Shown here: positions 12,184-43,020 of the stretch, one piece after another
Layout of the letters: every line of letters starts with the position of its first letter
How positions within the stretch are numbered: position 1 is the first letter of the stretch
Origin: Datnioides undecimradiatus
Lineage: Eukaryota > Chordata > Actinopteri > Lobotiformes > Datnioididae
DNA: 64,000 bases
Assembly: GCA_008933995.1 (NCBI GenBank)
Contig: WARS01000026.1
Coordinates: forward strand, 5,284,501-5,348,500
Direction of reading: 5' to 3'
Notes under the pieces: model-generated
Seen by the model: the letters and a program-made list of their open reading frames with translations, nothing else
Told to the model about the DNA's origin: nothing
Database searches by the model: none
Position numbers and translations under genes: made by a program

Positions 12184-13325
12184 ATTTGCAGATCTCCCAG
12201 CTGCCTATACCCATCCAGGACTCAAGATGGCGGGCCTGTCCCTTCGCCCACTCCTGTTGTTCGAGCGATTGTTTTGCTCCTTGTGTAACTCTCCCAGAGA
12301 ATCTGTTTATCCCCCTCCTTCCTTTTTTTTGGTCCATCATCTGGGATCTATTTTCTCTTTGTAGCCGCTGTTATTCTCAAAATGCCAAGTCAGAGATTGA
12401 AGGGGTGACTCATGTCATTTGTCTTGCCATGGTCTGTTTAGACGCTGCCCTCTCAGCCATGAAAACGACCTATACCCCATCTTTTCTGTCCCACAAAACA
12501 AAGACGTGTAACAGCAGAGAAGTATTTCTATTTGATTGTCTACGTGCTGACTCATCTCATTGTACAGTAGCTGTGTATTTTAATGTGTACATGTATATTT
12601 GTAAATGTATTATTGTTAATATTATTATTGCGTTGGGGCCTGTCTTTTGGTTTGAGTTGATGACAGACTTGTGCTGGCTGAGTGTACCAGTGCTGTTTGA
12701 CAAGAAAGGCTTATCACAGTTTATCTTACATTCTATTCTTCTAATGATCACAAAGATATTTAGTCTATTTGCATATTTTGCACCTGTGGCTCAGACGGTG
12801 CAAACAGGTCATTTTAAAAAATCTTTCTAGACAAGGATTTTACTAATAGAAAACATTATAAGGTACAGTGTTTTTTGAAGTGGCTGATATATCTGATGAA
12901 AATCTCTCTAATTGAGGCAATCTGGCAGAAAGCACATGAACTTATAAAAGTTTGTATACTTGTAAAACTCAATATGAGAAAGTTGATACAACATCGCTTT
13001 GGAGACAAGTCACTTATGCTGAACAACTAATCAGTCTAATTGATTTACACCATTGTAACAATAGTCATGAGAGCATTCACAAATGGCCGTGTTTTTCATG
13101 AATTCATTCAATACTATGACAGAAATATGCTTCATCTTGACGTAGCTGTGATGTGATGTGAGTCACTTTTCTATGAAATCATGACTGAGCTCTTGTTATT
13201 CTGTGCATGCTTGTGTCCATTTCATCAGCCTGAGCACTTCTTAGATTCTTCCCACATGTAGCACATGTCAAAGTGAGAGATGGTCCTGCTTTAGAGCTGA
13301 TGCTGAAGCTCGTGTGTATGCTTCA

Positions 13326-13347
13326 GTGTGTGTGTGTGTGTGTGTGT
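13326..13347. repeat. (TG)n microsatellite
   Basis: Uninterrupted TG dinucleotide run of about 11 units downstream of wnt10b. Confidence 0.9.
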
Positions 13348-14254
13348 CTGTTGCTTTGTAAATGGGGGGCAAGTTCTACGTACTACAGATTTGGGAGGTG
13401 AGAGGCTTTTTTATGGCCACTTCATGCTGAGAGAAGGACTTTTTATGGCTGCAGGATATTGTTTCCTTCAAGTATGAGTTTTATTACTGGAAAGAAGCAT
13501 CAAGAGAGCAGCGAGTGGGGGTGATTATACCAGTCTTTGCTGTGTGAGCATCTGAGGGGATCATCTGTCCAGAGTTCATAGCCAAAGGAGGGACTCGGTG
13601 AACCACGTGGAACGCAGTGTCCCTGTTACCTGGGAGACAGACTACACAAACATAAACATAGGCATATAAACACATGCATGCGCTTATGTACAAAGACACT
13701 TACATGGAGAAGTCTTGGCACTGATGCACGATCAAAAACATGCATGCTGGTGTGCACATATGAACTGTCAGACAGCATTCCTGGTGACCTGAGTGATTTG
13801 CATTCTAATTGCAGTCATACTGCAGATTTAGTAAGAACGCTAATATCAACACCTGACTGAATTTACGATGGCAGCATTCCTTGATATCTCAGATAATCCA
13901 AACTGTCTCATTGCTCGTCCTGCTGGGAAAACATCTTCTGCCGTATAGGATTTAATGCCATTTAAGTCTTGTTTGTATGGCAGTAAATATCCCTTGACTC
14001 CTGAGGAATAGCAGTGCCAGTGGCTGAATCGACTGTTCTGTCTGTTTGGTATTTAGTGGGGGAATAAAAGAAGGAGACAGCGACTGGTAAGGAATGATAA
14101 GGGAATGGATTTCTGGTTTGCATTTCTTCATTCCTTTATCATTTCACCCTGGAGCTGCTGCGAAAGGGAATTTCCTGTCACTGTTTCTCCCATGTGTGAG
14201 ACAGAGGTCGGTGGACAGCCTGGGATTGCTTTCTCTCCCTCTTTGGGCTCTTTT

Positions 14255-14278
14255 TCTCTCTCTCTCTCTCTCTCTCTC
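14255..14278. repeat. (TC)n microsatellite
   Basis: TC dinucleotide run in intergenic DNA. It produces long low-complexity open frames on the minus strand that are not genes. Confidence 0.9.
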
Positions 14279-15689
14279 CTGTTCTCCCCCTCATTGCTGC
14301 AGACATAGACACATGCATAGCAACACATTGACTGCCCCCCGAGTAATGACAACCAGACCGGGCTGAAATTAAAGAGAGGGAGGCAGAGAGAGGAAGTAAG
14401 AAGAGATAAAAGTTACCCACTTTGATTGACAGGATGATTATATGTATGAAGTAAGGCGATTTAGTGTGTTTAGCTGGATATAAAGATAGGGAGATAGATC
14501 CTTGCTGTACATACAGTGGAGAAGCAGAAGCAAAGGACAAATGGGTTATGGAGAAGGGGGTGAATAAAGTGTACTCTGTATAAATACATGCCTCAAAACA
14601 TCTGCTTCTCAACTCCCCTTTCATTTTTGATGTGGGACAGGCAAAGAAGGAGAGCGGGAGAGAAAACACAAGGAGCCAGCTACCCAGAACATCAAAGCCC
14701 CTGCCCTCAACGCACAGGCCCTCATTAGTTCAGCTAGCAGAACCAACGAGACTTGTGATTGTGTTTGCTGGGGTGCACGCTGGCAGACACTTCAGAGGAA
14801 AGGCTCCTTTAAGTCATAACTCCCCACCCCACCTCTCCTGCCACCACCCGAGCCCACTGTAACCCCCCTGTAACCCTCTCGAAAACTCCCCGCGCACACA
14901 AACTCAGCAGGCTCCCCCACCATCCACTCCACCCCATAATCTGGTCTGCAGCTGCAAACATCTGCTCCCCTCTTTATTCCTCTGCCTTCACCGCTGGATT
15001 GATAAACACATCTATCACTGGACCACTGACTGACACACAACCGAGAGGAAGAGGGAAGCAAATGTTGGATTCACCTGTGGCTGTGGGGCTGGTTTTGGGT
15101 CTGTCATGTAATCACTCTGGAGGTTGTTTTCTTTTATGGTGAATGGATTAAACCCACACCAAGGAGTTCCTTCCTAATTCCTGTTTGTATTGTCACCTCC
15201 AACGTCATATAAATGTATCACCTTTTGAAATACAAGATACCTTTACAAAATCAGTACTCACTGTTAGTAACCTGCTACAATATTGATTCAGTCTATGCTT
15301 TTTGCCTCCTGTCACCTCATTATCTGTGACACACAGAGGGCTGCTGCCAGGAAGTATCACTTGGCATCCTATTACAGTCAGCCATTTACTTATTCATTAA
15401 GATGATTCCTGTTTTAATTATTCAAGAATGTTTGCCTGCAGACACTCTCTGCTACATTTCATATTGGCTTAGCTGTTGGTATCCTGCCTCGAAATCACAG
15501 AAATATCATCTAAACAAATGCAGCATATTGTGTGAAACGGGTTTTAAAAGGTGGACACTGTAGGCTATTTGCCTTCCTAAAAGAAGGCTAAATCTCTGCT
15601 CATGTCGATGCCGATGTTACATACAGTCATTTTTCATTTTTCATGTAGGCACAATCAAATTACAGTTGCCCTCTAGTAGTGCCCCTGGC

Positions 15690-16480
15690 TTCTGACAAGT
15701 CATCGATGACAAACGTGAGAGGTGTTCTTGGGGATCCAAATACCGCGAGAACACCCAGCATCACAGCCGATGCTAATCGCGAGACTACCATCCAGTCCTT
15801 TGCCTGACTCCAGCTGGTAGCCTGCCCTGCCGTTGACGGGTAAGTGTGAATGAGATGCAAACGGCGAAAATCCTCAAAGACGTATACAAGTGATAAAGGT
15901 GACCGCAGCATATTCGTTTCGCCGTTTCAACGCTGTCGTGGCGCTTCGTGGTGAACGAGCGGCAGTTAATCGACGACATCAGGGCCGGCTGGTGCGCTTG
16001 TCGTGACTACGAGAGGATTACGGCGCACAAATTGACCCGGAGAATATCTTTTTCTCAATACTAAAGACGCTAGCTAATATCGTTACCTGCTAACTGCGCT
16101 CGAATAACGATCGTTCGGCGCTCTTAATACATGATCTGGCTCATTCAAATGCATCGCCTGCTTGGACTGCAGCATCAGCCGTCCTCCCCTCGCGTTATGA
16201 CAGATGTACACGGATGTGCGGCCACTGCAGCTGTGCAACACGCTATGCTAGCAGCTAAAGCCTGTGCATTTGATGCAATGATATTAAATAAATTGATAGG
16301 TGACGTAGCTTCCGAGTGGCAGCGTCAGTTACAAGCGCAGAGGTGGTCGAGCATAAAATATGAAGGCTTTCTAGAGGGGAAAAAAGTGGGATGGTCTGAC
16401 TGCCGCACAGTGGGCTTTTGGCTAATTTGGAAATATCCCCGTGAACACCAAACGCCCCTCAGGTAGAATATGTTTGCACA
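15690..16480 (+). promoter_or_regulatory. arf3: CpG-rich probable arf3 promoter and first exon
   Basis: This stretch has many more CpG dinucleotides than its flanks and lies 0.6-1.4 kb upstream of the arf3 start codon. The coding exon of arf3 is preceded by a good splice acceptor (CTGTTGCAG ending at 17030), which implies an upstream non-coding exon. A strong donor (GACGG then GTAAGTG) occurs at 15840, and a weaker one (CTCAG then GTAGAA) near 16461. Which is used cannot be decided from sequence. A 111-codon open frame at 16131-16466 ends at the second donor but resembles no family I know. Confidence 0.45.
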
Positions 16481-17016
16481 AGTTGACAGCAGAGTTGGCC
16501 TTTCAAAGGGGCCATGCTAAGAGGAGGCTACAGGCAAGTCCAATTCAAAGCCTCTTTTCATAAATGTTCTGAGGCTGTGTGCACCACACATTCCCACCAC
16601 CTTAGGTTGTGTGTCATTTAATGTGATATGAATCGATTGTTACACGGGCATTTATTCAATTGCCAGCAAACAGCATAAAAGGTGGTTTACCCTGCACCAC
16701 ATGAAAGCTGATCCACATAACAGAGATCCAGTACGACGGCCGTTTTCCCCAGCGAGCTGTCAAAGTGTAAAGAAACAGCCTTTGAGTCAGGTCAGCCGCC
16801 TGCCGAGGTGTGAAGTGTGCTTTTTACTGGCGTTCCTCTGAGGTGGCTTCAAGCCCTAACGAGGTGGTAATGTTAAGACTCGCTTTTGAAGAGCTCCAGT
16901 GTCTCACTGTATGACTTTGTCGTGTGCGGTTTTGACTTTCCGAGTGGGGTTCACGGTTTCTTTTGGTTTCTTTGTTGCTGTTTATATGGTTGTGGTCTCC
17001 TGGGTAACCTGTATAG

Positions 17017-18169
<1,153 letters not shown>

Positions 18170-19790
18170 AGGGTCTGGTCAGTAGAGTGGGGAAGAGCCT
18201 GGGTGCCAGCTCCAGGTAGTGGTTATAGTGGATCCATTGCGTTTACATGGAGAGGCAGTGCTGAAAAGCTCCCAGGGGGTGACTCTCAATGGCTTTCTCC
18301 CCCCCAGAATACTTTTCTTTCATCTTTTTATTTTGATTAATTTCATTTGTTTGGATCTGCGGTGAGAATTTTTAAATATTTACAAACCAACGGTGACCTA
18401 AATTATTTACATTCTTACAAGACAAATACAAAAATATTGGGATGTAATAGTATAATTTTACTGTAAAGGCATAAGTATTTTACCTACTTGGCAGTCTCCT
18501 AAGACCTCTGATCTCCATCACCTTTTAATTTGTCCAGAAGAAGTGATAATGTACACTCATAACGGCAACCTTCCCTCAGACACTTCAACTTAATGTAAAT
18601 TACAAAGAATGTCAAAATACTATAGTGGGACTACTACTACTATCTCAAAATAATAAAGTATCACATTATTTAAAAAGAGTATACTCATACAGGCTCAGAT
18701 AAATGTGAAGTTGTCATTTTTCATCCATACTAATTTATGTGCTTCAGAGTTTAGTTTTTATTTGAGTAAAAACACAAGTTATTATAGGTTTTCTTTGAAT
18801 GTATTTCTTTTTTATTTGGATTTCATTTATTTTATTAAACACAAAACCTGATGACGTACTGGATCATCTTAAACTATTCATAATTTTGTCAACATTAATT
18901 TATTTATTCTTAAGTTTGTTTTTTGTATGTTTGTTTTTTTAAGTGCATCACATGGTCTCGCTCCCTTTATTGCAATGTGCATTCACTGCTAAGGCAGCTG
19001 TTGGAAATTTAAAAAAAGAAGCCCCGGCATCACTGTATATTCCCGCTTCCCAATCTGCATGGAGATATCCCAGTACTGGCTCGTGGGCTTGTAAGAGCTG
19101 TGAACTACCGCAGGCTGCTGCTGTAAATAAAGATTTGTTCTTAGTCGACTTGCCTGGCTCAATAAGGGTTAAAACAATTTGTCTGGCGTCAGCGAGGTGT
19201 GATAGCTGAACTGATACAGATGACAGAACAGGCACACTGTACCAGCTCTGTGGCTTAGAAAAAAAATGCTGCTATCGGCCTGCCCTGTGGAGAGTGATGC
19301 AGCAGAGCATGTGACTGGCAATATCAGAGAGCTTACATGGTTTCGAATGTTTATTTTTTAAGTCGGTGTGTGCAGCTGCACTCTATCACTCTGTCAAAAA
19401 ACCCCATTGCTTGTCATCCTAATTTCTCCATCCCTGATTGGCGTGTGACATTACACGCATTTCTTGTGTTAACCGTATCTCTGTGTACCATGTTGCACAA
19501 AACAACTCTAGATGCATTATTGTTGTACAAATTGTAACGTCTGTTTTTTCTTGTATTTTCAAATGGAGTATTTATTTATTTATTTTGAACCAAAAGGCAA
19601 GTGTTGATTTTAGTGTTGTTTTATTTATTTATTTATTTATTTTTCTCAAGTTGCTAACTAGGTCAGACAGTTGTCTTTCTGAGTGCTCACACAAATCACA
19701 TGAATTGAAAAAAAAAATAGGAGAGGATGATAGTAATCATAAGGCATGTTAATACTGTACAAGATCTGTAATAAAAGTGAAATATAATAG
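18170..19790 (+). other. arf3: probable arf3 3' untranslated region
   Basis: Long AT-rich sequence after the arf3 stop with no gene in either strand. An AATAAA at 19770-19775 is a plausible polyadenylation signal. ARF3 in mammals also has a long 3' UTR. Short TTTA repeats occur inside (about 19570-19583 and 19619-19642). Confidence 0.4.
19619..19642. repeat. (TTTA)n microsatellite
   Basis: Tetranucleotide run of about six units in the arf3 3' region; a shorter related run is at 19570-19583. Confidence 0.85.
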
Positions 19791-21214
19791 CCTGTTTCCT
19801 CAGACTATATTTGTTAGTCTAAATTACTGCTGCTGGTTGGAACAATGCTGTACTGATAAATGTTATGGATTTAGTGTAAAGTTTACCGAACAACCTAATA
19901 TGCAAAAGCATGCTTTTCTATGTCAGCTGTATATATGTTTATGTAAAAGGAAAAGTATACCATGGTACTTGCGGTCAAGTTGAAAGTGTTGTTGATACAC
20001 CTGTAGATATTGGGGTCAGTGTGTGTTGACAGATGTGTATAACTGACAGCAGCTTGTGTGTGTGATGTGCCCTCTATTACATTCGGTTTGGTGTGAAAAT
20101 TGTTTTTGTGGCCTTATATTGCCAGTGGTTAAGTTCTCTTTGATAACAGGTTTGTATGTAGGAATGTCCAACATTCAAGTCTCTCACCTATAATCTGTAA
20201 CACTGATGCACTCACAGTTCTGTTGTGGCTAAACATCCTTCTTTCACTGACTATTGGCAGGCTTTGAACTTGAAAAATGATGGCTAAGCAAGACTGCAGA
20301 ACATTCCAGCCGATAAAGTTTATTAAAAAAAAAGGAACAAACTGAAAATGGCTTTATTTAATAAAGAGGAATATTATCAAGAGGAGGAAATAAAAACAAC
20401 ACAAACTGGTGCAAAAGTGTTGAATGATTTAATGATTCCTGGCACTACATTGATCAATCAATCAATAAAATGACCAAAACACAAAAGCTTTGCATTGCCT
20501 TAGTCATTATTCACGTTGTCAGTAAACACACTTTGGGCCTCATGAGAGTGTTTTTATTTTTCTTTGTGTTTTCTCAGCCTTCCCTCCGTTTTTGATAAAG
20601 CACAATTTAAAGATCCCCTTCATGCACATTTTGATACTAAAAATGGCACTCATAAAATAATTACATGTGTCTTGCGTTTCTGCAAAAAGTCAAGTTATGT
20701 ATAAACACACAATGTTGCAATACTGGACACAAGATGTCTTCACTAAAAAGTCAATTTTCAGTAAGACTTCAAGTTGTGAACTGGATTACGCGTTGCTTCC
20801 AGACTAACTGTGATGTCACAAAATTTTACATATATGTACTTAAACCGGGATTTAAGGTGAGCAAAGAAAACCTTTCCTCCTTCAGCAAATGAATGTGAAA
20901 TCAACCCTTTAGTGTCAAACTCTGCCCAGTTCAGGTCTGACATCCAACAATAAGACACATTTTTGAGCAGAGGAGAGCTTTAACAACTCACCTCATGATT
21001 CATTTTAACTCATCAAATGTTCATCACATCAAGTGACAAACCAGGACAAAAGCCAGATCAATTAACAGCATACTAAAAGCTCAATTATTGTGCAGACACT
21101 GGTGGACATGTGCAGGGGAGAGAGTGGGTCAAATAGGTGGGAAGGACATGGATCTATGTGGCCTTTCTCTTTTGGCCTTTCCTAACTGCTGCCATCAAGA
21201 GAAGTTTGGCACAA
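19791..21214. other. intergenic DNA, nothing recognised
   Basis: AT-rich sequence between arf3 and the GC-rich block. It contains possible poly(A) signals in both orientations near 20322-20365 but no recognisable exon. Confidence 0.4.
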
Positions 21215-21700
21215 TCAGGTAGTTTCCCTGTGGAATTGCTGCACTCTGCAGAGAGTCATTCTGCCTGAGCCAATCAGAGGTCCATGTAGAGGAGAGTGCT
21301 GCTGTGTCTCCAGGGGTGTGACAGCAGTATGTGGGTCAGAGCTGCTCCCGGGGCCACCAGCCCCCAGGGCCCCCTGCAGGACAGCCACAATAGTAGCCCC
21401 AGGGCGGATGCCATAGCTGGGATTCCCACCCGTAACCGGGACGCCTTCGCTCAGGGCACAGACACACTGGCAGCAGCCCCACAATCAATTCATCAATCTC
21501 TGAAGGGAGTGGCAACAGCAAAAGGCCACAGCAGTCACCCCCACAGCTCGCCTTTGGAAGGGACAGGGCCACCAGGGCTGACACTGAGGCTGACACCACA
21601 GTGGCGTTGTGAAACTGCCAGACTCTGCAGAGCCCATGTGATCATCAGGCTTTTATGGAAGCCACTTTTCTTGACTTGACAACAGAGAACCCCTCCTGAG
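21215..21700. other. GC-rich, coding-like block of unknown nature
   Basis: About 480 bases stand out as GC-rich against AT-rich flanks and keep long open frames on both strands: 127 codons on plus and 83-89 codons in overlapping minus frames. No frame resembles a family I can name, and no frame is bordered by a clear pair of splice sites. It could be a conserved regulatory element, a non-coding RNA exon or a decayed exon. Function unknown. Confidence 0.3.
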
Positions 21701-21924
21701 AATGTAAAAAAAACCATCAGTAGTTTATTTGTTTAGTTTTACTAAAGTTTCCCCCTTTGTTTTATTAAGTAAAAAGCAACCACACTAACACACAGTTTAA
21801 CTACACAACTGAGTCAAGTTGTGAAAATATCATCCAAATGACCAAGTCATGCTGCTCTGTAACGTTTTCCTTCATTTGATAGGAAAGTGAACAGATTCCC
21901 ACTGATCATTTTTAATAGAGCAAA

Positions 21925-22110
21925 TTAGAGATTGACCTTAAAATTTGTGAGCCTAATAATAATAATAGTAATAATAATCATGGTAAAAACAGCTATGTAG
22001 GTGCAAACACTGGCTAATAGTCCACCTCCCACAGTGCCTGCAGCAGCAACTCTGCTACGAGAGCGCCAATCATCAGACTCTGTCTCCTCCTGCTGGACAA
22101 AAAACTGCTG
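21925..22110 (-). other. possible unassigned minus-strand exon
   Basis: On the minus strand a locally GC-rich stretch reads QQEETESDDWRSRSRVAAAG and then a glycine-rich hydrophobic run (GTVGGGLLASVCTYIAVF). This looks like an acidic/basic linker before a membrane segment. It is preceded on the minus strand by a CAGCAG that could serve as an acceptor. Open reading continues into an ATT microsatellite (about 21955-21985), so the real exon, if any, probably ends earlier. No family was recognised. Confidence 0.2.
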
Positions 22111-22879
22111 CTGGAGGACACTTAAAAGTTCATTATATATAGTACAGGCAGATATAAAAAAGAACGAATGTGAACTTAAAATATATGACAATGAAAAAGT
22201 GTATTTTGGGACTTCTTTTATTTGTTGTCTTGTTAGAGAACATAGATAGAGTTAGGGGGAACATCGATAATAATGATGATTGGACAGTCTCACTATCAGT
22301 TAAATTTCCACAGAGGCATCTTTTCAGGCAAGCTGCAACTGTTCATGTCTTCCTCATACCAAATAAGATTAACAGTACTGTCTGTCAGAAGCAGTTACTG
22401 ACATCCATCCATTAGTGAGTAGAACCCCCTTTTCTCTCTCAGCTTCACGTTCAGGAATCTTGTCTGCTCGGAGGCCATTTTCTCAAATTAAGCATGTTCT
22501 TGTTTTGGGTTCAGAAGTCACTTGACCATCTGACAATGTGCCCATTGTGACAGGCCGCTCCACACGCATCAAAGAGGTGATTAACCAGTTGACAGGGCTG
22601 TGGGGACAATACTGCTCTTTACAGGGAAAACAGTGCAGCCACTCACAGCACTGGTGGCTGACTGGGAGACCACAGCACTGCTTCCACATGCTGCAGCTGA
22701 CAACATGAAACCAAAATAACTGCACATAAAGGAAACATATAGGGTACACCGTGTTCACACTGGTGCACATGCAAAAAGATTAGTTTACATTTAGATCTTT
22801 TTATTTGTTTATGACAGAAAGTACAAAATAATAATTAGTGTCTCTTATTAAATATCCCGCATTAATCTGGTTTTGTACC

Positions 22880-23331
22880 CGTTTTGGAGCTCAGTGGAAC
22901 AATTGAGGCTGCCGCTCGTAAAAGAAATGACGGACCAACCTCTGATTGGTGAATAAATCGGGCTCCTGGCCAATCACACGTCCCCGTCGGGGAGGGAAAA
23001 CCCAGCGTCAAAATAAACTGCCACTTGTTCGTCGTTGTCAGCTTTGTAATTAGCGCGATTTATCTGCTCTTATTGCTGATGTTTGGGGTGAAGTTTTAAA
23101 GAAGAAGCTGCATTTCTCCTTCACTCTGACCACATATTGGATTTTTTCTATCTCCCTCATCTCACAGAGGAAGTTGAATATTTTTTGGATTGCAATATCT
23201 CTTTGTGGGGGTTTTTAATTGTATTTTTTTTTATATAGAGAGATACTTTCTTACAAAGCGCTGGCTGCCCGGGGGACTACCTAAAACCTGTATGGTATGG
23301 TAATACCTCCCTAAACACACCAGACATCATC
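22880..23331 (+). promoter_or_regulatory. erbb3: erbb3 promoter and 5' UTR
   Basis: Upstream of the erbb3 start are GATTGGTG (22942-22949) and CCAATCAC (22970-22977), two CCAAT-type boxes in opposite orientations about 25 bases apart, followed by a GC-rich patch. The transcription start should lie shortly after, with a 5' UTR of up to about 300 bases. No upstream intron is needed. Confidence 0.45.
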
Positions 23332-36358
<13,027 letters not shown>

Positions 36359-36900
36359 TAATGTGGACTGGGACAGAAGAGTAAAGGTTGCAGTTATTTC
36401 TTGTCATTAATTTGAGTAGTTTCCTATGGTTGTCCAGCCATTTTTTTCTAGTTCCAACATAAAAAAAAAAACATTGAAAGACAAAAGTAATAAAGAAATA
36501 CACCCTCAAATCTCATTTCACAGTTTTATACAGTACATAAAGGTTTAAGGAACCATCTGTGGTTTTGTACTGAACCACTAAAAAGGTTGTAGCAGGCAAA
36601 ACATGTAGTGAACTTCAGAGGATGGTGAGAGATTACTGACAGGCATATAAGTGTACCTTTCAATTCTGTAATTACGAATATTTCATACAATACTCACTGT
36701 AATTGGAATATTTTGTCCCATTTTTGTAGAACAGCCTTTTTGTACAGTTTATTACAACATGAATCAGTATATAAATGAATAAATGCCTTTATTTTGTAAA
36801 CATAAAATCCTATGTGTCATTGATTTGTGTAGAGCAGTCTTTCTTTCACATTGTTATACTGAAACCAGTTAAATAAAAGTATAAAATACTTGAAAATAGG
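36359..36900 (+). terminator. erbb3: erbb3 3' UTR with poly(A) signals
   Basis: AT-rich sequence after the erbb3 stop. AATAAA occurs near 36488 and 36778 and at 36872-36877; any may be used. No other gene lies here. Confidence 0.5.
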
Positions 36901-37636
36901 CTATTCTTTCATTGTTTTGCTTGTTTGGTTTTTTTTTTTATCTCTTAAAAAACTATTATTGTCTAACTTAAATCCGGTCTTACTGACGATGTGAAGCAGA
37001 AAAGGAGATGGAGACAAGTGAACGCACTCGCGCGCGATTTGATCAGAGGCAGCTCAGAGATGATCGGAGTGGTGAGATGAACTTCAGCGGTTTTCCGTTT
37101 TCGTTCATATTCCATTTTGGCCTGAAAAGTTTTTCACCCAATGGCGTGTACACGTTTGTTTAAAAAACATTTAACAAGGCAGTTGAGATATATCAAGATG
37201 AAAAATACACCAGTGCACATCATCACAACTTAGTTATGTCTATGATCACATGACTAGTCCAAAGGATGGTTGCTTCATACGTTTCCATATTTTCCAAATC
37301 TTCCGTACACGTATATCATCATATTACATGTACGTAATACCGTTTCTATATGAATAAACAAGGACATAGGTTAAGGTTTTTAGCTGTGACTATTCGTTCA
37401 TGGTCTAATTTTAAATGTAAAAAATGATTTACAATCAACCTTTTTCACGGATTGGGCCAGACCGTGAACTATCTTGACTGCGCAGTGTGTCTTTGCCAGC
37501 AGGCGGGATCTAGCGATTGTAGGCTGCCGGCCGAAGTCGGGCGGGCCGGTGCAGAGAGAGCAGCGTGGTTTACCCTGTGACTGACTGACACCCGCCGGGG
37601 AAAAAGTTACTCTGAGTTCGCGGACACACTGCCAAC
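36901..37636 (+). promoter_or_regulatory. pa2g4: pa2g4 promoter and 5' UTR
   Basis: The segment becomes CpG-rich from about 37440 to the start codon (GCCGGCCGAAGTCGGGCGG near 37530), typical of a housekeeping promoter. A smaller CpG patch with CGCGCGCG lies near 37030. No TATA box is obvious. Confidence 0.5.
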
Positions 37637-42623
<4,987 letters not shown>

Positions 42624-43020
42624 ATTGCTTCTCCATGGGAAATTCTGACAGGCATCTGATGACCCAAAGAACAGACGTCACGAATCCTTCTGTCCCAGCT
42701 GTCTGAGGCACTTGCGGGCATAGCCGCTGTGAATACCTCTAATCTAACTGATGTCAGTCTGGGATAATGCTGCTCCTAAATTCTGTCACTCCACCTAAAA
42801 CACACACAGACACACACGTACGGCCCAAGTAAATCTCACTGTCCTTGAGACAGCCCTCTTCTCTTAGTGGACTCACTTCTGCTATGCGAAAGGATATTTT
42901 GCGCAAGGGCATATAATCACTGGAACATTTAACCATTCGACTGACCTTGAGACTTTGTCCCCTTCTCCACCATAACTGTAGTGAATGATATGGAAAATAA
43001 AAAATGAGTTTGACAGAGCG
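42624..43020 (+). terminator. pa2g4: pa2g4 3' UTR with poly(A) signal
   Basis: AATAAA at 42996-43001 lies 373 bases after the stop codon and is the first clear signal, so the transcript probably ends just beyond it. Confidence 0.6.

Larger units (their letters stand above)
12184..15689. other. wnt10b 3' UTR and intergenic DNA
   Basis: The first several hundred bases after the wnt10b stop are presumably its 3' UTR, but no canonical AATAAA stands out. The rest is ordinary intergenic sequence with short simple repeats. A 227-codon open frame (12147-12830) overlaps the last bases of wnt10b in another frame; I do not regard it as a gene. Confidence 0.4.

Noticed and set aside
14178-14669. 163-codon minus-strand open frame downstream of wnt10b
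   Set aside because: Much of it is translation of a (TC)n tract and other low-complexity sequence. It has no domain and no splice or start context.
15660-15979. Minus-strand frames of 83 and 64 codons in the CpG-rich region
   Set aside because: CpG-rich DNA lacks stop codons by composition. Neither frame resembles a known protein or mobile element.
22483-22770. 95-codon cysteine-containing minus-strand frame
   Set aside because: Cysteine spacing matches no domain I know, and no splice sites or start context support it.
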